Assembly: GCA_009823395.1 (NCBI GenBank)
Contig: CM020517.1
Span: 16,189,501-16,253,500, forward strand
Direction: 5' to 3'
Origin: Thamnaconus septentrionalis
Taxonomy: Eukaryota; Chordata; Actinopteri; Tetraodontiformes; Monacanthidae
DNA: 64,000 nt
Under the pieces are notes generated by a model. That model was not told the origin of the DNA and made no database searches. It worked only from the letters and a program-made list of their open reading frames with translations. The translations under genes were made by a program, and so were the position numbers. This document shows, in pieces, positions 39,312 through 50,524 of this stretch (position 1 is the stretch's first letter; every line of letters starts with the position of its first letter).

Positions 39312-39321
39312 GGGATTTTCC
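39312..39321 (+). promoter_or_regulatory. Candidate NF-kB site upstream of gene A
   Basis: GGGATTTTCC fits the kB consensus GGGRNWYYCC exactly, 261 bp before the gene A start codon. A ten-base match can arise by chance. Confidence 0.3.
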
Positions 39322-39581
39322 AGGGCTCTGCAAAATCAGACACACTGATATGAATTGCTGAAAAGGCTCAGCCCCCGCCCCAAAAAAAAAGTGCCTGCCT
39401 ACAACAGTGTCTCGTGACTATTGCATCAGTAGCAGGAGAAAGGGGTTGGGTGTTGGTGAGGTAGCGCGGTCTCAATCAGACTGAGACACCTACTAAAGCA
39501 CACGGGCTCGAGACAAGCGGAAGGAGCGAGAGCGAGCGCCGCCGACTTCCACACATCACGCCACACAATCCAACTGACGCA

Positions 39582-42500
39582 ATGACCGTCGTACTTTCCG
39601 TTCTGGCAGTTTGTAAGTATCGATCCCCTCCGATCCGTGTCTTCGACAGCTCGTTGTCATCTGTGTATTTTCATACGGTGCTTTAAACTCGCAGTTAATT
39701 CCAGTTGTGAAGCGAGCGTTTCAAAACACGGCGCTCTCCGAGCGCCGCGCGCCGTTGTTGTTACGCGATGTGATAACACATTCACCCACGCCAAGTGCCG
39801 GGCTTTGTTTACACGGTGTGAGTACTACCGTGATTTGTTGCCGCTCCTTCGGGACGGCACACTTCCATGGCCGCGGCTCGGTGACTGGAGGCACCGCTAC
39901 CGGCCCGAAGTCACGTAGGCGTTGCAGCGCGCGAAGTGCCGTCGAGTAGCACGAGGACCGGATAATAACAATATTATTATCATTATAAATAATATTAATA
40001 ATGATAGTAATAATATGGCGATTTGCCAGGGATGTAATTCGAATCGTATGCTTTCCGTTTTCGTACGTCACAGAAGTCGGTAACCCCCCCTACCCCCCCT
40101 CTTTTTTTTTCTCCCCCTTTTTTTTTGTTCTCTTCAGTCACCCTGCTAAACAGGAAACACGGCCTCAGTCAGGTTTCACCGCGCCAGGGTTTATCTCCTC
40201 CCCGTGTGGAAGGGACTTTAATGTTTAAACTGCATTGAAATATTTTAATTGAACATATCTTTACACAACAATCAGTACAGTGCAGGATGGCTTGCTTTTA
40301 CAAATCAATTAAATAAATAAAGCACATTAAAAATAAAATACTAAGTACAATTGAGGATAGTGATGCTCCTTGTGCCGCCAGACGACTTCATGTGAATTTT
40401 TTTTTTAAAGTCCTTTATGTGTCCTGTTTCTTCATAAAAGTAAAATCCTAAAATTCTAGGTGTACAAATAATTCAAATTTAACTGTAAAACATTTCGAAC
40501 TGGCGACTTGTCCAGGGTGTTACCCTGCCTTTGCAATATGACAGCTGGTAGAGGTTCCAGTAGACCCCCGCAACCCAGGGTCCAGGATGAAGCGGGTCTT
40601 GAAAATGGATGGATGAAGGAATGAAGCATATTTCAGCAAGATGACGTTGTCATTCAAACGCAGGCATGTGATGTACCTGTTTCTTGTCGTGCTTTGTCTG
40701 CAGGCAGCTGCGTGACTGCCGTAGCAAGTCAGACCCTGACTTGCAATGTCAGCCAGAGTGCTGGCCGTTGGACATACAACATCGAAGGCATGCCCGAGTC
40801 CACAGACAAACGCTGCGATTTCTCCTGGAGCAACAAGACTGTAAGTTTAATCTTCATTTGATTTACTGCTGCACCACATATTCTATTTTCCTGAGTTCCC
40901 TGACAGACGTTTCAACGTAACATCTTTTTACAATATAATGTTTAACAAATACCATTGTTAAAGATCCTATAGAAGGTGTTGTAATGGCACTGATGTTCTA
41001 TTCCCCTTCACTTTGTATGTTGATTTTAGGAACATGTCATTGCCAATCAGGACGAACATTACCCATTCATCGATGAACGTTCTGACAGCCACCTCGTCAG
41101 TCAACAGTGCTTAGATGAGGTCCTGTACGAAGGGAGCTGTTGGCCAAAGGTAAACAGATGGATGGATGGATGGATGGATGGATAGATAGATGGATATATT
41201 TTAACTAGTGACAAATTACTTGCTAATTCCTAATATGCTAATAAACCTGCTAGCTACTAATGGCTAATACATTGTTGGATGTCAAACTCAAAATGACTAA
41301 TGTCACCCTTTCTTCCTTCATTCACTCCATGCAGTGGGAAAAACGGAATTGTCTCTGCAGAGGTGAGTTTCTTTAGCCTTCAACACCAATTGGTAAATCT
41401 GACATTTTAAAGGGAACAAAAAAATATGTTGGCTGGTGTTGTCTTAGACTTGTGTTTATAGCCCTGGCCAAAAAGTTCAAACTAGGAAAAATTGAGTCTT
41501 GAATTACTTACAAAATAGCATAAAAGTGTAGTACTGCTATTTGTACATTTTTGTGCAACCTGGCAAGGATTTCTTATTTAATTAGAGATAAAAGTAAATA
41601 CGATTTTAAAAACAAATCTGACAGCTTAAAATCTGAGCCAGTGGTTGCTCCGAGAGGACATGACTCAATCCAATTCCAAAGAGATTGCTATCATTATTGC
41701 ATCATAGCGTTTGCCATTCACAGCTGATGATATTTGCTTGATCTCATCTTCACAATAACCCATTTTAATTGTGTGCTTAATATAAAAATTCTTCTTTCAT
41801 AGCCCCCTGTGCTAAGAAGCCCGTGGTACCACCTGAAGGTAGGCATACACATCTAATATTACATTTCATGATAGGTACTGTAATTTTAGATAAAGTTACT
41901 CTTTGTCTACAGACAAAAATCTGTGATTTGGGTTGTCATGACACATTGTGTGATGATGTTGCATCATCCAGTCTGCTTCCTGTGTTTGGTTTGGTTCTTG
42001 GTATTACTAAAGACAGGAAGGGTTTATTTATTCTTCCTTTATTCACAATGTCATTAATCTGAATGCAAATACAAAGTAAATATGTGATGTTACAACTTGA
42101 ATTATTAAGGATTTGAGCTGTTTTGATTTTTTTTTTTTTTTTTTCATTCCACAAGTTGATTGATCCCTTTCGCCTTTATGTCTCAAATGGGCTTCTTTGC
42201 ATAGTGTGACAATGTTTTTTCTGAATCACGACATTGATCAGGCAGCTCATACCTACACTGAAATTGAAACTGGAATAGTGAAAGGAGATACAAGCTCCTC
42301 CTCATGCAATTTTGTTGAAACAAGAAATGTGTTTGGTAGATTAACGGTCATATTTTTTTTTCTCTCAAAAGTAACACCTGGACCAGAGCACATCATTGTT
42401 GGTGTTGATGTTGCTGTTGCTGTTACTGTAACTGTATTTGCTGTCTTGCTCCTTGCTGTGCTTGGATGGATTTTAAAATCACGCTTGTAAGTATTAATCT

Positions 42501-42648
42501 GTTTTTCCGACTGCCTACATCTTGGGAGTGTTGTTAAAACTAATACTAATAATTGGATTTGACTTTTAGCTCTCAACGGATGCGGAGAGATGGCACCGCC
42601 ACAGCGATGAATGTACAGCAAGTTCCACTGAAGGACTTCCCAGTGTAG
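39582..42648 (+). CDS. Orphan type I membrane protein, tandem family member A
   Basis: Not recognised; no family assigned. Exons: 39582-39612, 40704-40840, 41030-41149, 41335-41362, 41803-41838, 42372-42486, 42570-42648 (phases 1,0,0,1,1,2), 181 aa. The N-terminus MTVVLSVLAVCSC looks like a signal peptide. The ectodomain has conserved CNVSQS, CDFSWS, VIANQ, QQCLDE, GSCWPK and WEKRNC, with sequons at NVS and NKT. A roughly 23-residue valine/leucine-rich transmembrane segment with an aspartate at its outer edge is followed by KSRF and a 25-residue basic tail ending KDFPV. There is no tyrosine motif. Every junction keeps frame with GT-AG ends and is shared with members B and C, which is the main evidence that the gene is real. 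The start is the only ATG before the hydrophobic exon. A PolyA signal AATAAA lies at 43500-43505. A surface receptor or adhesion role is inference. Confidence 0.8.
40500..40622 (+). repeat. Teleost dispersed repeat fragment
   Basis: Contains 'ggcgacttgtccagggtgtt', 'accctgcct' and a 3' 'aaaatggatggatg' tail, a very common teleost interspersed repeat end. It lies in intron 1 of gene A, ending 81 bp before exon 2. Confidence 0.8.
41156..41190. repeat. (GGAT)n microsatellite
   Basis: GATG repeats beginning a few bases after the donor of gene A exon 3, grading into GATA units. Confidence 0.9.
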
Positions 42649-43520
42649 TATGATGATACTCACATCGGTTGTGTCATTTCACACAGTTGCTCAAATGCTC
42701 CATGTATTTTCCTCTACTCGCAGAGCAACATTTCAGCTTTAAAGTTCTATCTTCTTTCTTTCGCTGTGCCTGCCAAGCCGTGTTGTAATCGGCCAGTTAT
42801 ATAAAGAAAAGATGGCGCGCAAATGATTCTCTTTGGAGGCTGTGGAAGTCCACAGACTCTTTGCCGCGCCAGAGAGTGCACTTTGAGGACCATGTCCAAG
42901 TAGACACACTGTAGCCTCCTCAGGTCTGGTCAGTAACCATGTACTGTATTAATGTTACATTCAGTCAAAGCTGTGGAAGCTCTAAGACTTGCAATGCAGC
43001 ACCAGCGTGTGCCTCTTCAGTCACTGAGAGCATCACAGCTACTGCCCCTAAAGTCACCTGAAGCCTTAATAATAACTGACTAATGATGAAGTAGAAAAAA
43101 GATTGATCGAAATATAGATTTATATATATGTATTTTTTTTATATTTTATCTGTGTATTTATATTTTTATATGATATGTATATACATATATGTATTTTACC
43201 AATCTTTTATATGTGATAATTTAATGTATGGCCTATATTTATTATCCATTGTGCCTTATGGAGAAATGCACATATTTCTATTAAACAGATGCATAGCTTT
43301 ATACATAGATAGAAGTCACTATTTATAATAATTTATAATAATTTATAATTGCCAGGTGCAAACAATTTGGGGAAATACACTTTCTTTGCTTTGTATTATT
43401 TTGTTTTGTAAGTTGTCATGCCCAGCCTGATTCCAGATTAATGAATTATGCATCATTAACTCTCTCCTTCATGAAACCTGACTCCATTTATGTATCCAAA
43501 ATAAAAATATTCTGTCTGAA
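42649..43520 (+). other. 3' UTR of gene A
   Basis: Follows TAG at 42646-42648 and ends near AATAAA at 43500-43505. Bases 42720-43060 are clearly homologous to 54120-54480 downstream of gene C, for example 'cacactgtagcctcctcagg' against 'cacacagtagcctcctcagg'. Confidence 0.7.
43500..43505 (+). terminator. Candidate polyadenylation signal of gene A
   Basis: AATAAA about 850 bp after the gene A stop codon, followed by a TG/T-rich stretch. Confidence 0.55.
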
Positions 43521-45300
43521 ATGTTGAATGTTTTCTTCAAGAGTTCAGTGGGACTGTGGGGTTACTATCTGTCAAAGGGGTTGTGTCTAAAATAATCAGG
43601 CCATGCCTTGTAGCCAATGACTGTATTGTGATGTTATCTGGTGAGGTGGAGGAAGGCATGCAACTGAAGTGTAATTCTGCTGTTTCTTACTTTGTGCACC
43701 AGCAGCAGCACCCCTAGAGTTCGGTAAATAAACCAAGGCGTGATGTGAAGATTTACCACTGCAGTGAGCTCACTTGAACCACTGAGGAATGTGTTGGCAG
43801 GAAGTGAATAAGACACACTTTATCTATTATAAGTTGTTCATCAGTTATCAGAAGTGGTTACAAAGCGCTTTAAATCAAAGTGCTGTACACAGTCACAAAA
43901 CACAAAAAAGCACACATTAAAAACAAACACAAAACCTCACACTGTCAACCAGATGGCTCAAAAATAAAAAGCAAGCGACTCAAGAATCATACACCACAGC
44001 AAATAAATAGGTATTAGGTTTTGCTTTGAAAACCTGTAGACCATTAAAACTGCTATTTAACAGCCAGAAATAAACAACAACAACAACAAGAAAAACAAAC
44101 GACCACAACAGCAGTGATCCTGTCTACTCACATTATTTGTATGATGTCATGGCTTTTAGACATAGCCTAACTCTCTAATAGTTTTACATGTAGTCCTGAT
44201 GCATCATGATGTAAACCATGACAGTTTACATGGATCCATCAGGATCCAAGTTGCATTGAGAGGCAGCATTGGCCGAATATATAAAAAATCATGTAAATCA
44301 ACCTTACATCCATTATGAATTTCAGATTTTCATGTCAAAACTGGTATTGAACTGCGCTCACCAGTACTTGTGTAAGTACATGGATGTACAAGATCAGAAC
44401 ACGCCGCTCTGTCACTCAGGAAGAACTTCAATTCTGAGGCCACACTCTGGGTTTCCAATGAAGAAAAACGACGTGACAGAGGCCTTTGTAAACAAATAGT
44501 ATCCAACTTTATGCACCAAGTAACATAAAAAAGGACTACCTGTCATCTCCTAGCGAGAACAAACGAGACTTTGAAAGTCTCCCGGGATTTCCTTGTTGCT
44601 TCTAAGAACTCTTGGGTCTGAGTGCCCCCCACGTTACACTTGCAATTCATTCATTCATTCATCTTCTATACCCGCTTATTCCTATTCAGGGTCACGGGGT
44701 CTGCTGGAGCCTATCCCAGCTGTCTTAGGGTGAAGGCAGGGTACACCCTGGACAAGACGCCAGTTCATCGCAGGGCCACATAGAGACAAACAACCATTCA
44801 CACTCACATGCACACCTACGGACAATTTAGAACATTCAATTGACCCCACATGCATGTTTTTGGACTGTGGGAGGAAGCCGGAGAACCCGGAGAGAACCCA
44901 CGCAGACACGGGGAGAACATGCAAACTCCACACAGAAAGGTCCCAGGTCCGGGCCCCGGAATCGAACCCAGACCCTTCTTGCTGTGAGGCGGCAGCGCTA
45001 ACCACTGCGCCACCGTGTCGCCACACTTGCAATGATTCAAAACAAACCATTTCACAATCCCTGCATCTTGTTTGATAAACGATAACGATATTTGATAAAT
45101 CTTGTTTTCGACATCAACAATATACTTGTCTACTGTTTCATATGTTGTTTTTTTTCATTCTGACATGAATCTTTGGGCACTGAGGCGTACTAACGCTTAA
45201 GCGACGCGTGTAACTCGGGAGAGATATGACATTGGAGCTATAAATCGTTCTCTACGCCTGAGCGTGACGTCAGGTTCTAGAAAGTAGACTCTGGAACATT
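43521..45300. other. Intergenic sequence between genes A and B
   Basis: No coding exon supported. The segment 43840-44080 includes 'acaaagcgctttaaatcaaa', resembling a degraded common teleost repeat. A well preserved dispersed repeat occupies 44644-45022. Confidence 0.6.
44644..45022. repeat. Teleost-wide dispersed repeat
   Basis: Contains the well-known strings 'gtcacggggtctgctggagc', 'agacaaacaaccattcacac', 'catgcatgtttttggactgt', 'ggagaacatgcaaactccac' and 'taaccactgcgccaccgtg', found at high copy in many teleost genomes. The open frames read through it are not genes. Confidence 0.92.
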
Positions 45301-45324
45301 CCAGAAGGTACACTTCCGAGTGAC

Positions 45325-45570
45325 GAGGAAGTGTACTACAGGGCGTATTCACACCTGCCCTGTTTGGTTCGAACTAGGATTTTGGATTAGCCGGTAAACT
45401 GCTGCTAAAGGGTGAAGCCTTCCCGACGGCGAGTGTTTAAATTGTGCCGGTGTAGGTAAAGTTTGCCGTTTGCTCTCAACTCTCACACGCCGGCGAACTG
45501 AAGAAGTGTCGCGCCACCGAGAGTGACCAATCACAGGGGAGTGGGCTGGGCGGGCAGAGGGGGTATACAA
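45325..45570 (+). promoter_or_regulatory. Candidate promoter of gene B
   Basis: An ETS/PU.1-like GAGGAAGTG at 45325-45333, a CCAAT box (GACCAATCAC) with CCAAT at 45527-45531, and a TATA-like GTATACAA with TATA at 45564-45567, in a CpG-rich stretch about 200 bp before the gene B ATG. Spacing of CCAAT and TATA (about 35 bp) is plausible. Confidence 0.4.
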
Positions 45571-45760
45571 GAGCGCGGCGGTTTCGCGGGACGCACGAAA
45601 TACGAGGAAGCGAGCAGCGGGAGACACACGGTGACGCAACGCTTTCAGTGCGGGTAAATCGTGCGTCGCTGCCCTGGAGGGGCCAGAAATCAAATACAAA
45701 GGGAAAATTAGTCAAATACGTCACCTTTTTCAGGATCACCAGCGTGGTATAATTAGAAGA

Positions 45761-48482
45761 ATGTTCTGCCAAACCTTGACTACAATCATTCTTCTGAGTG
45801 AGTACTTCTTAACAGCACAGCCTTTACAAGCCCTTTACACGTCGGTAAACTACCATCACAGACTTTTGACGGGCAGCGAGGAGATATTAAGGGTGGCGAA
45901 AAACACAACCGCTGATAAGTGTGGCGCGAAAAAACAAAAAAACAAAAAACAAAAACAGAAATCACAAGAACACAGCTTTAGCCACGGCGGAGAAGAGGCT
46001 GTTTAGCAGACGTGATTGGAGCCAGAGATTATTTGAACTCTGACTATGCCCAGAGTTTATTTATTTATTTATTTATTTATTCATTCATTTATTTTAAACT
46101 TTCATTTGCTTGCTCCTAACACTCAGCTTACCTTCTGATGAGTGTTTTTTTCTCTCTCTCTCTCCAGACATCTGCCAGAGCAGAGCAGAGAACTCTGCCA
46201 CAGAAGCTGTGGTGATTCCTTGTAATGTCAGCCAGAGTGATGGCTTGACAACATTCACCATCCAGTACGAACCTGATTTCACAGTTGAAGACTGCATATA
46301 TTCATGGTCCAAAAATGTAAGTTGATTATTTATTTATTTATTTATTTATTTATTGCTGTGGTACATATTTTCCCCTTAGTTTCCTCACTGATCTCCACAC
46401 GGCATTTAAAAAACAAAACAAAACAAATAAATCCCTGTCAGTAAGTAATAAACGTTGCTACACAATTGGTAAAGATCAACTTTCTTGTCCCTATTTTTTT
46501 TCCCCAAGGGTGTGTCCAAAAATATAGTGATGGCTCAGCAGCCAATGAAAGTAGGGGAAATTATCTTGCGAAGGATGAGGTGACTGTGAGGAAGTCACAC
46601 ATTATAAACAGGAAAGAATAGTGAGGCATTTACAAAAACATGAGGAATGGTGGATATGCTTTCACAGTGTACTCTTTTATGGCAGCCACGGATAATAAAA
46701 AGAACAAACATATCTTACCTACCTCAGCGCATACTGACCACATACTCAGAAGTACCTAAAATCTTGCACATTAAACAAAGCATCTACCTAAAATGACTAA
46801 ACGGCATTGATGATTAAAGACAAGGAGTACACTACTAAAAGTATGTCACTTAAGTGCACAGGATGTGCAATATTTGCCAAAAAGCGGAAGGTGGCAATCA
46901 AGACTTCCTGATTGAGTAATTTTCCATGTATGCTATGATTAACATGTTACTGTAATCCTCATGTTGGCCCTGGTGCTCTAATCCTCCCCACTCTGTATGT
47001 TGATTGTAGGGAACTGTCTTTGCAAATCAGGAGCAAAGTTCCCCAGGGCTTGTTGTCAATCGTACTGCCAGAGACGTCACCACTTCACAGTGCTCAGACG
47101 AGGTCCAGTATCTCGGAAGATGTGCCCCAATGGTATAACTCTTCTAAATACTGACAAACTTCACACTGTAATTCTTCCTACAAATGATATTTAAATTTGG
47201 AGTGAAATTTATTTTTAAATGATTGCTGGTGTATTATTGAATGCCAACCTTGAGATATTAATATTGCCCCCCCCCCCCCCCTCCCTCCTTGTAGTGGGTG
47301 AAGCACATTTCTCAGTGTACAGGTGAGTATTTCTCTGTTTTGCTGTCTTTGATGTGTGCTAAAAGTAAACCTGGGCATATGGTCTCCGCTGAGTGGATTT
47401 GCCTCTCATGCTAGCAAGCTATTATGTTATAGCTATTATGTCAGTAAATATGCTCTGAAATTCAGTGACTATTTTCCTGCACATGGACACATTTACACAT
47501 GAATTTTTATAACGCTGATAGTGATAGAAAAAAATTGGGTCCTTGACTTGGATCAGAGTTTGCAAACAACACTGCTCCATTCATACACAGTTTTTGCTGT
47601 CTCCCCCTGAAGTGTATTGCAAGGTTTCTTTTTACATCATAAAATTCGCTTAAAAAGCTTAATCTGGACTAGACCAGGAAGTGTTTGATGTTGGTCAAAC
47701 TATCAGGGGGATGTGAGGGTGGTATGACACAACAGGATGCCACTTCACAAATGCAATACCCAACATATATACTGTAAAATTATATATTCAGTGGCAGAAT
47801 ACATAAAATATATACTCGTGTCACTCTTCCTGTCCTGATCCTGTTCTCATGTAAAAATATCTTGTTTTTACAGCCAACTGTACAAAGACAGGTGTGGAGA
47901 ACGGAGGTAGGGGTGAACGGAATTTTACAAATTTCTTTCTTTTTTTTCTTTTTGATAAAAGTTAACTTTGCTTAATAAACCTAATACCAAATTCAACTCT
48001 GCACATTTTGCTGCACACAAGTCTGTTGATGGAATTGTTTTTATTGTTGTTATTATTTTTTTCAGTGAAGACATACACTCTGTTTAGTAGATTAACTGTT
48101 CATATTTTTTTCTTAACAGACCAATCTGGTGAAAACAAAACTGCTATTATTGATGATGTTCCTGTTGCTGCTACTTTGGTCGGGGTTGGGGTCGGGGTCG
48201 GAGTCGTAGTCATGGTGCTGGTGATTTGTTGCATCTATAAGTCCCGCGTGTAAGTATTCATCCGTCTTCCTGTCAACCTATTTTTCCTCCACTCTTGTTC
48301 AAAACTAATGCTTTTCTGTCCTGGATTTGACTCACAGCATTGAACGTTGCCAAATGTGGTTAAAAAGGGTGCTGAGACATAAAACTGCGAAAGGGACGGA
48401 GACCAATCAGGACGTTGATGTGGCACTGACCTCGCTTGACCCAGTGAAGGAAGACCACCCCGAAGACGAGGGCAGCGTCTAG
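45761..48482 (+). CDS. Orphan type I membrane protein, tandem family member B
   Basis: Same seven-exon plan as members A and C: 45761-45797, 46168-46316, 47010-47132, 47295-47322, 47874-47906, 48120-48249, 48338-48482; 214 aa. The N-terminus MFCQTLTTIILL is a short hydrophobic signal candidate. The ectodomain shows CNVSQSDGLTTF, CIYSWSKN, VFANQ, SQCSDE, GRCAPM, WVKHISQC and sequons NVS, NRT, NCT and NKT. The transmembrane helix is unusually regular, a VGVGVGVGVVV glycine-zipper pattern followed by VICCIYKSRV. The 49-residue tail is half basic, half acidic (ends EDEGSV) and carries no tyrosine after the membrane-proximal one, so no ITIM or ITAM. Function unknown. It is the best preserved copy, with complete frame and consensus splice sites. 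A PolyA signal lies at 49070-49075. Confidence 0.82.
46057..46093. repeat. (TTTA)n microsatellite, gene B intron 1
   Basis: TTTA units shortly before exon 2. A second (TTTA)n run at 46324-46355 begins within ten bases of the exon 2 donor. Confidence 0.93.
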
Positions 48483-48716
48483 GAAAGCACCTGTGAGGGG
48501 GTGGTTAGAAATGTGAAGGTTTTTTTTTTTTAAACATTTTTAGCACTCTTAGTGTTTTCTTCTCTGCATGGGTTGTTAACTGTTTGTGCAGCACTCAACC
48601 TGGAAAAGTGCATTGCACTCTGTCAGGCCTCCACCCTTAGACCTGCCCAACTTGGGTGTCCCACCTGAGGACTAAGACATCTGAGGCAATGTCCAAGTGT
48701 GAGCTTGTTCAAACAG

Positions 48717-48950
48717 CACAACAGACAACCATTCACACACACATGCACACCTACGGACAATTTCGAGTGTTCAATTGACCTCACATGCATGTTTTTGGAG
48801 TGTGGGAGGAAGCCGGAGAACCCGGAGAGAACCCACGCAGACACGGGGAGAACATGCAAACTCCACACAGAAAGGTCCCAGGCCCGGGCCCCAGAATCGA
48901 ACCCACGACCTTCTTGCTGTGAGGCGGCAGCGCTTACCACTGAAAACAAC
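48717..48950. repeat. Teleost-wide dispersed repeat, truncated copy
   Basis: Same strings as 44780-45005 ('accattcacacacacatgca', 'ggagaacatgcaaactccac', 'cttcttgctgtgaggcggca'), lacking the 5' part. Confidence 0.92.
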
Positions 48951-49069
48951 AAGTTGCACATGAAATAATTACTGATGATGATCAATGCACAGACGGCTGT
49001 CTTCATTTGTTCTTTGGTTCTTGTTATTTATTTATATGTGTTTCTTCGTTTCTCTTTTTCCATGTTTGA

Positions 49070-49075
49070 AATAAA
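49070..49075 (+). terminator. Candidate polyadenylation signal of gene B
   Basis: AATAAA about 590 bp after the gene B stop codon. Confidence 0.55.
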
Positions 49076-49763
49076 GCTGTAATTTATTCATTCATTCATT
49101 TATCCATTCTTTCACACAACACGCTAACAGGTGTGCTCACAGTTAGTGTTAGAAATTATTTTGTAACCTTAGGAATGACAGACAGAGCTCAACAGATGGT
49201 TGGTCACGTGAGGCATTGCCGTCAGCCTGTTATTTTCCAAAGACATTTTTCTGGAAACGATGATCAAAGGTCAGGCCTGGTTTCATGGAACTTGCACACA
49301 TTTTAAAGGTCATTCTTATCTACCTTATGTATGTATGGAATAACGTGATACTAAAACTTTTTTTTTTTTTCCTATGGTGGCAGCAATGCGTTTCGGTTGC
49401 TTAAAGTCAGCTTTCGTAAATTTAGCAAGAGAGTCTGCCTCCAAACCACAGAAAGAGGAGGAAATGAGTAATGCTTGCTTGAAAAGGTGCAGAGCGAGCT
49501 CAGCTCAATACAACCAGAGCTGACTCGAAGGAGTTTCATCCTCGCCTCAGGTTAGTGCGATGGATCTCGTTTTTTGGACGATAACGTTGAAGCCGTACTT
49601 GCATTACGCTTTTTCCGTGAAGTAACTCATAGTTCAGTATTGCGGTATCTTGCAGACACTTTGCATCTGGTCAGAAAGGCTTCCTCAGTGAAAGGAGTGA
49701 AAGAACCAGTCCAGTTGCCTTCATTTAACCACCAAAGTTCTTGTTCTTCAAACTCTTCAAGTT

Positions 49764-50144
49764 GTGTGGAATCCATTCAGGCATTTTGCGTGCCCGTTTC
49801 CTCCTGAACTCAGGGTTGTGGTCTTGTGTGTGGCAGTTGAAACAAACAGAAGCAAGAAAAAGCCGGAAATCCCCGGTGATGTGAGGTTTGTCCAACTCTG
49901 TTTGTCCACAGGACGGTGCTGCTGTTGGGACATTGTATTCACAGACATCACAGTTCTCCCATCTTGTGAAAAAGTTGCGTTTTATTCTGCGCTTATTTGT
50001 GTTCAACAGGGTTTCGAATCCAACATTAGACAAAACGCCACATCAAATAACGCAACAATTAAACAACAGCGTGGACGGTGTTGGAAATCATTGTCCGACC
50101 TTGTGAATGGTGGGAAAAGCAATTTCAGATTTCATGTGTCTTGA
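49764..50144 (+). other. Unassigned 126-codon open frame, status uncertain
   Basis: A cysteine-containing plus-strand frame (includes GRCCCWD, PSCEKVAFYSALICV and two NAT sequons) followed by AATAAA near 50210. The opposite strand is also open (102 codons at 49725-50033), so the frame may be chance. The CC and C spacing loosely recalls a small secreted cytokine, but it does not fit the CXC or CC chemokine pattern well enough to call. No family assigned. Confidence 0.2.
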
Positions 50145-50482
50145 AGGAAGCGCAGTCACTTGTGGTTTCCTGTCGAGCGATGACATCAGTTGGTGTTGTG
50201 ACACTTCAAAAATAAAGATTTCAACAGATGAATGAAGGTCGGAGGTTATGGTTAGGAATGTGACGCAGTGTGTGATGCACGTTTTGACTTATGAATATTG
50301 TGGGTGCTGAAGTGTTCAAACTTTTTTTTTTATAAAAAACTTGCACATCCTGTTAAGGTCTCCATTTCAGTCAGCTCTGTGTGAACGAGGTGTTGACTGT
50401 AATTGCTGAACAGTGTGGATGCGGGGGTGCTGTTCTAGAGTCGCAAAGGATCATAGTGGAAACGTGTTGGGGCATGTTCTTG

Positions 50483-50483
<1 letters not shown>

Positions 50484-50521
<38 letters not shown>
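50484..50521. repeat. (GT)n microsatellite
   Basis: About 18 GT units between genes B and C. Confidence 0.95.

Positions 50522-50524
<3 letters not shown>

Larger units (their letters stand above)
38011..39581. other. Intergenic sequence and upstream region of gene A
   Basis: No coding exon seen. Holds a T22A16 perfect palindrome at 38501-38538. The last 270 bp before gene A become CpG-richer and include GGGATTTTCC at 39312-39321. Confidence 0.6.
48483..49090 (+). other. 3' UTR of gene B
   Basis: Extends from stop TAG (48480-48482) to AATAAA at 49070-49075. It includes a truncated copy of the teleost-wide repeat (48717-48950). Confidence 0.6.

Noticed and set aside
44682..45055. Overlapping open frames on both strands around 44.7-45.1 kb
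   Set aside because: They lie in a high-copy teleost dispersed repeat that recurs at 48717; similar peptides arise wherever the repeat occurs.
49725..50033. 102-codon minus-strand frame with CxxC pairs between genes B and C
   Set aside because: Suggestive cysteines but no family match, no paired splice signals and an overlapping plus-strand frame; kept only as an uncertain note on the plus strand.
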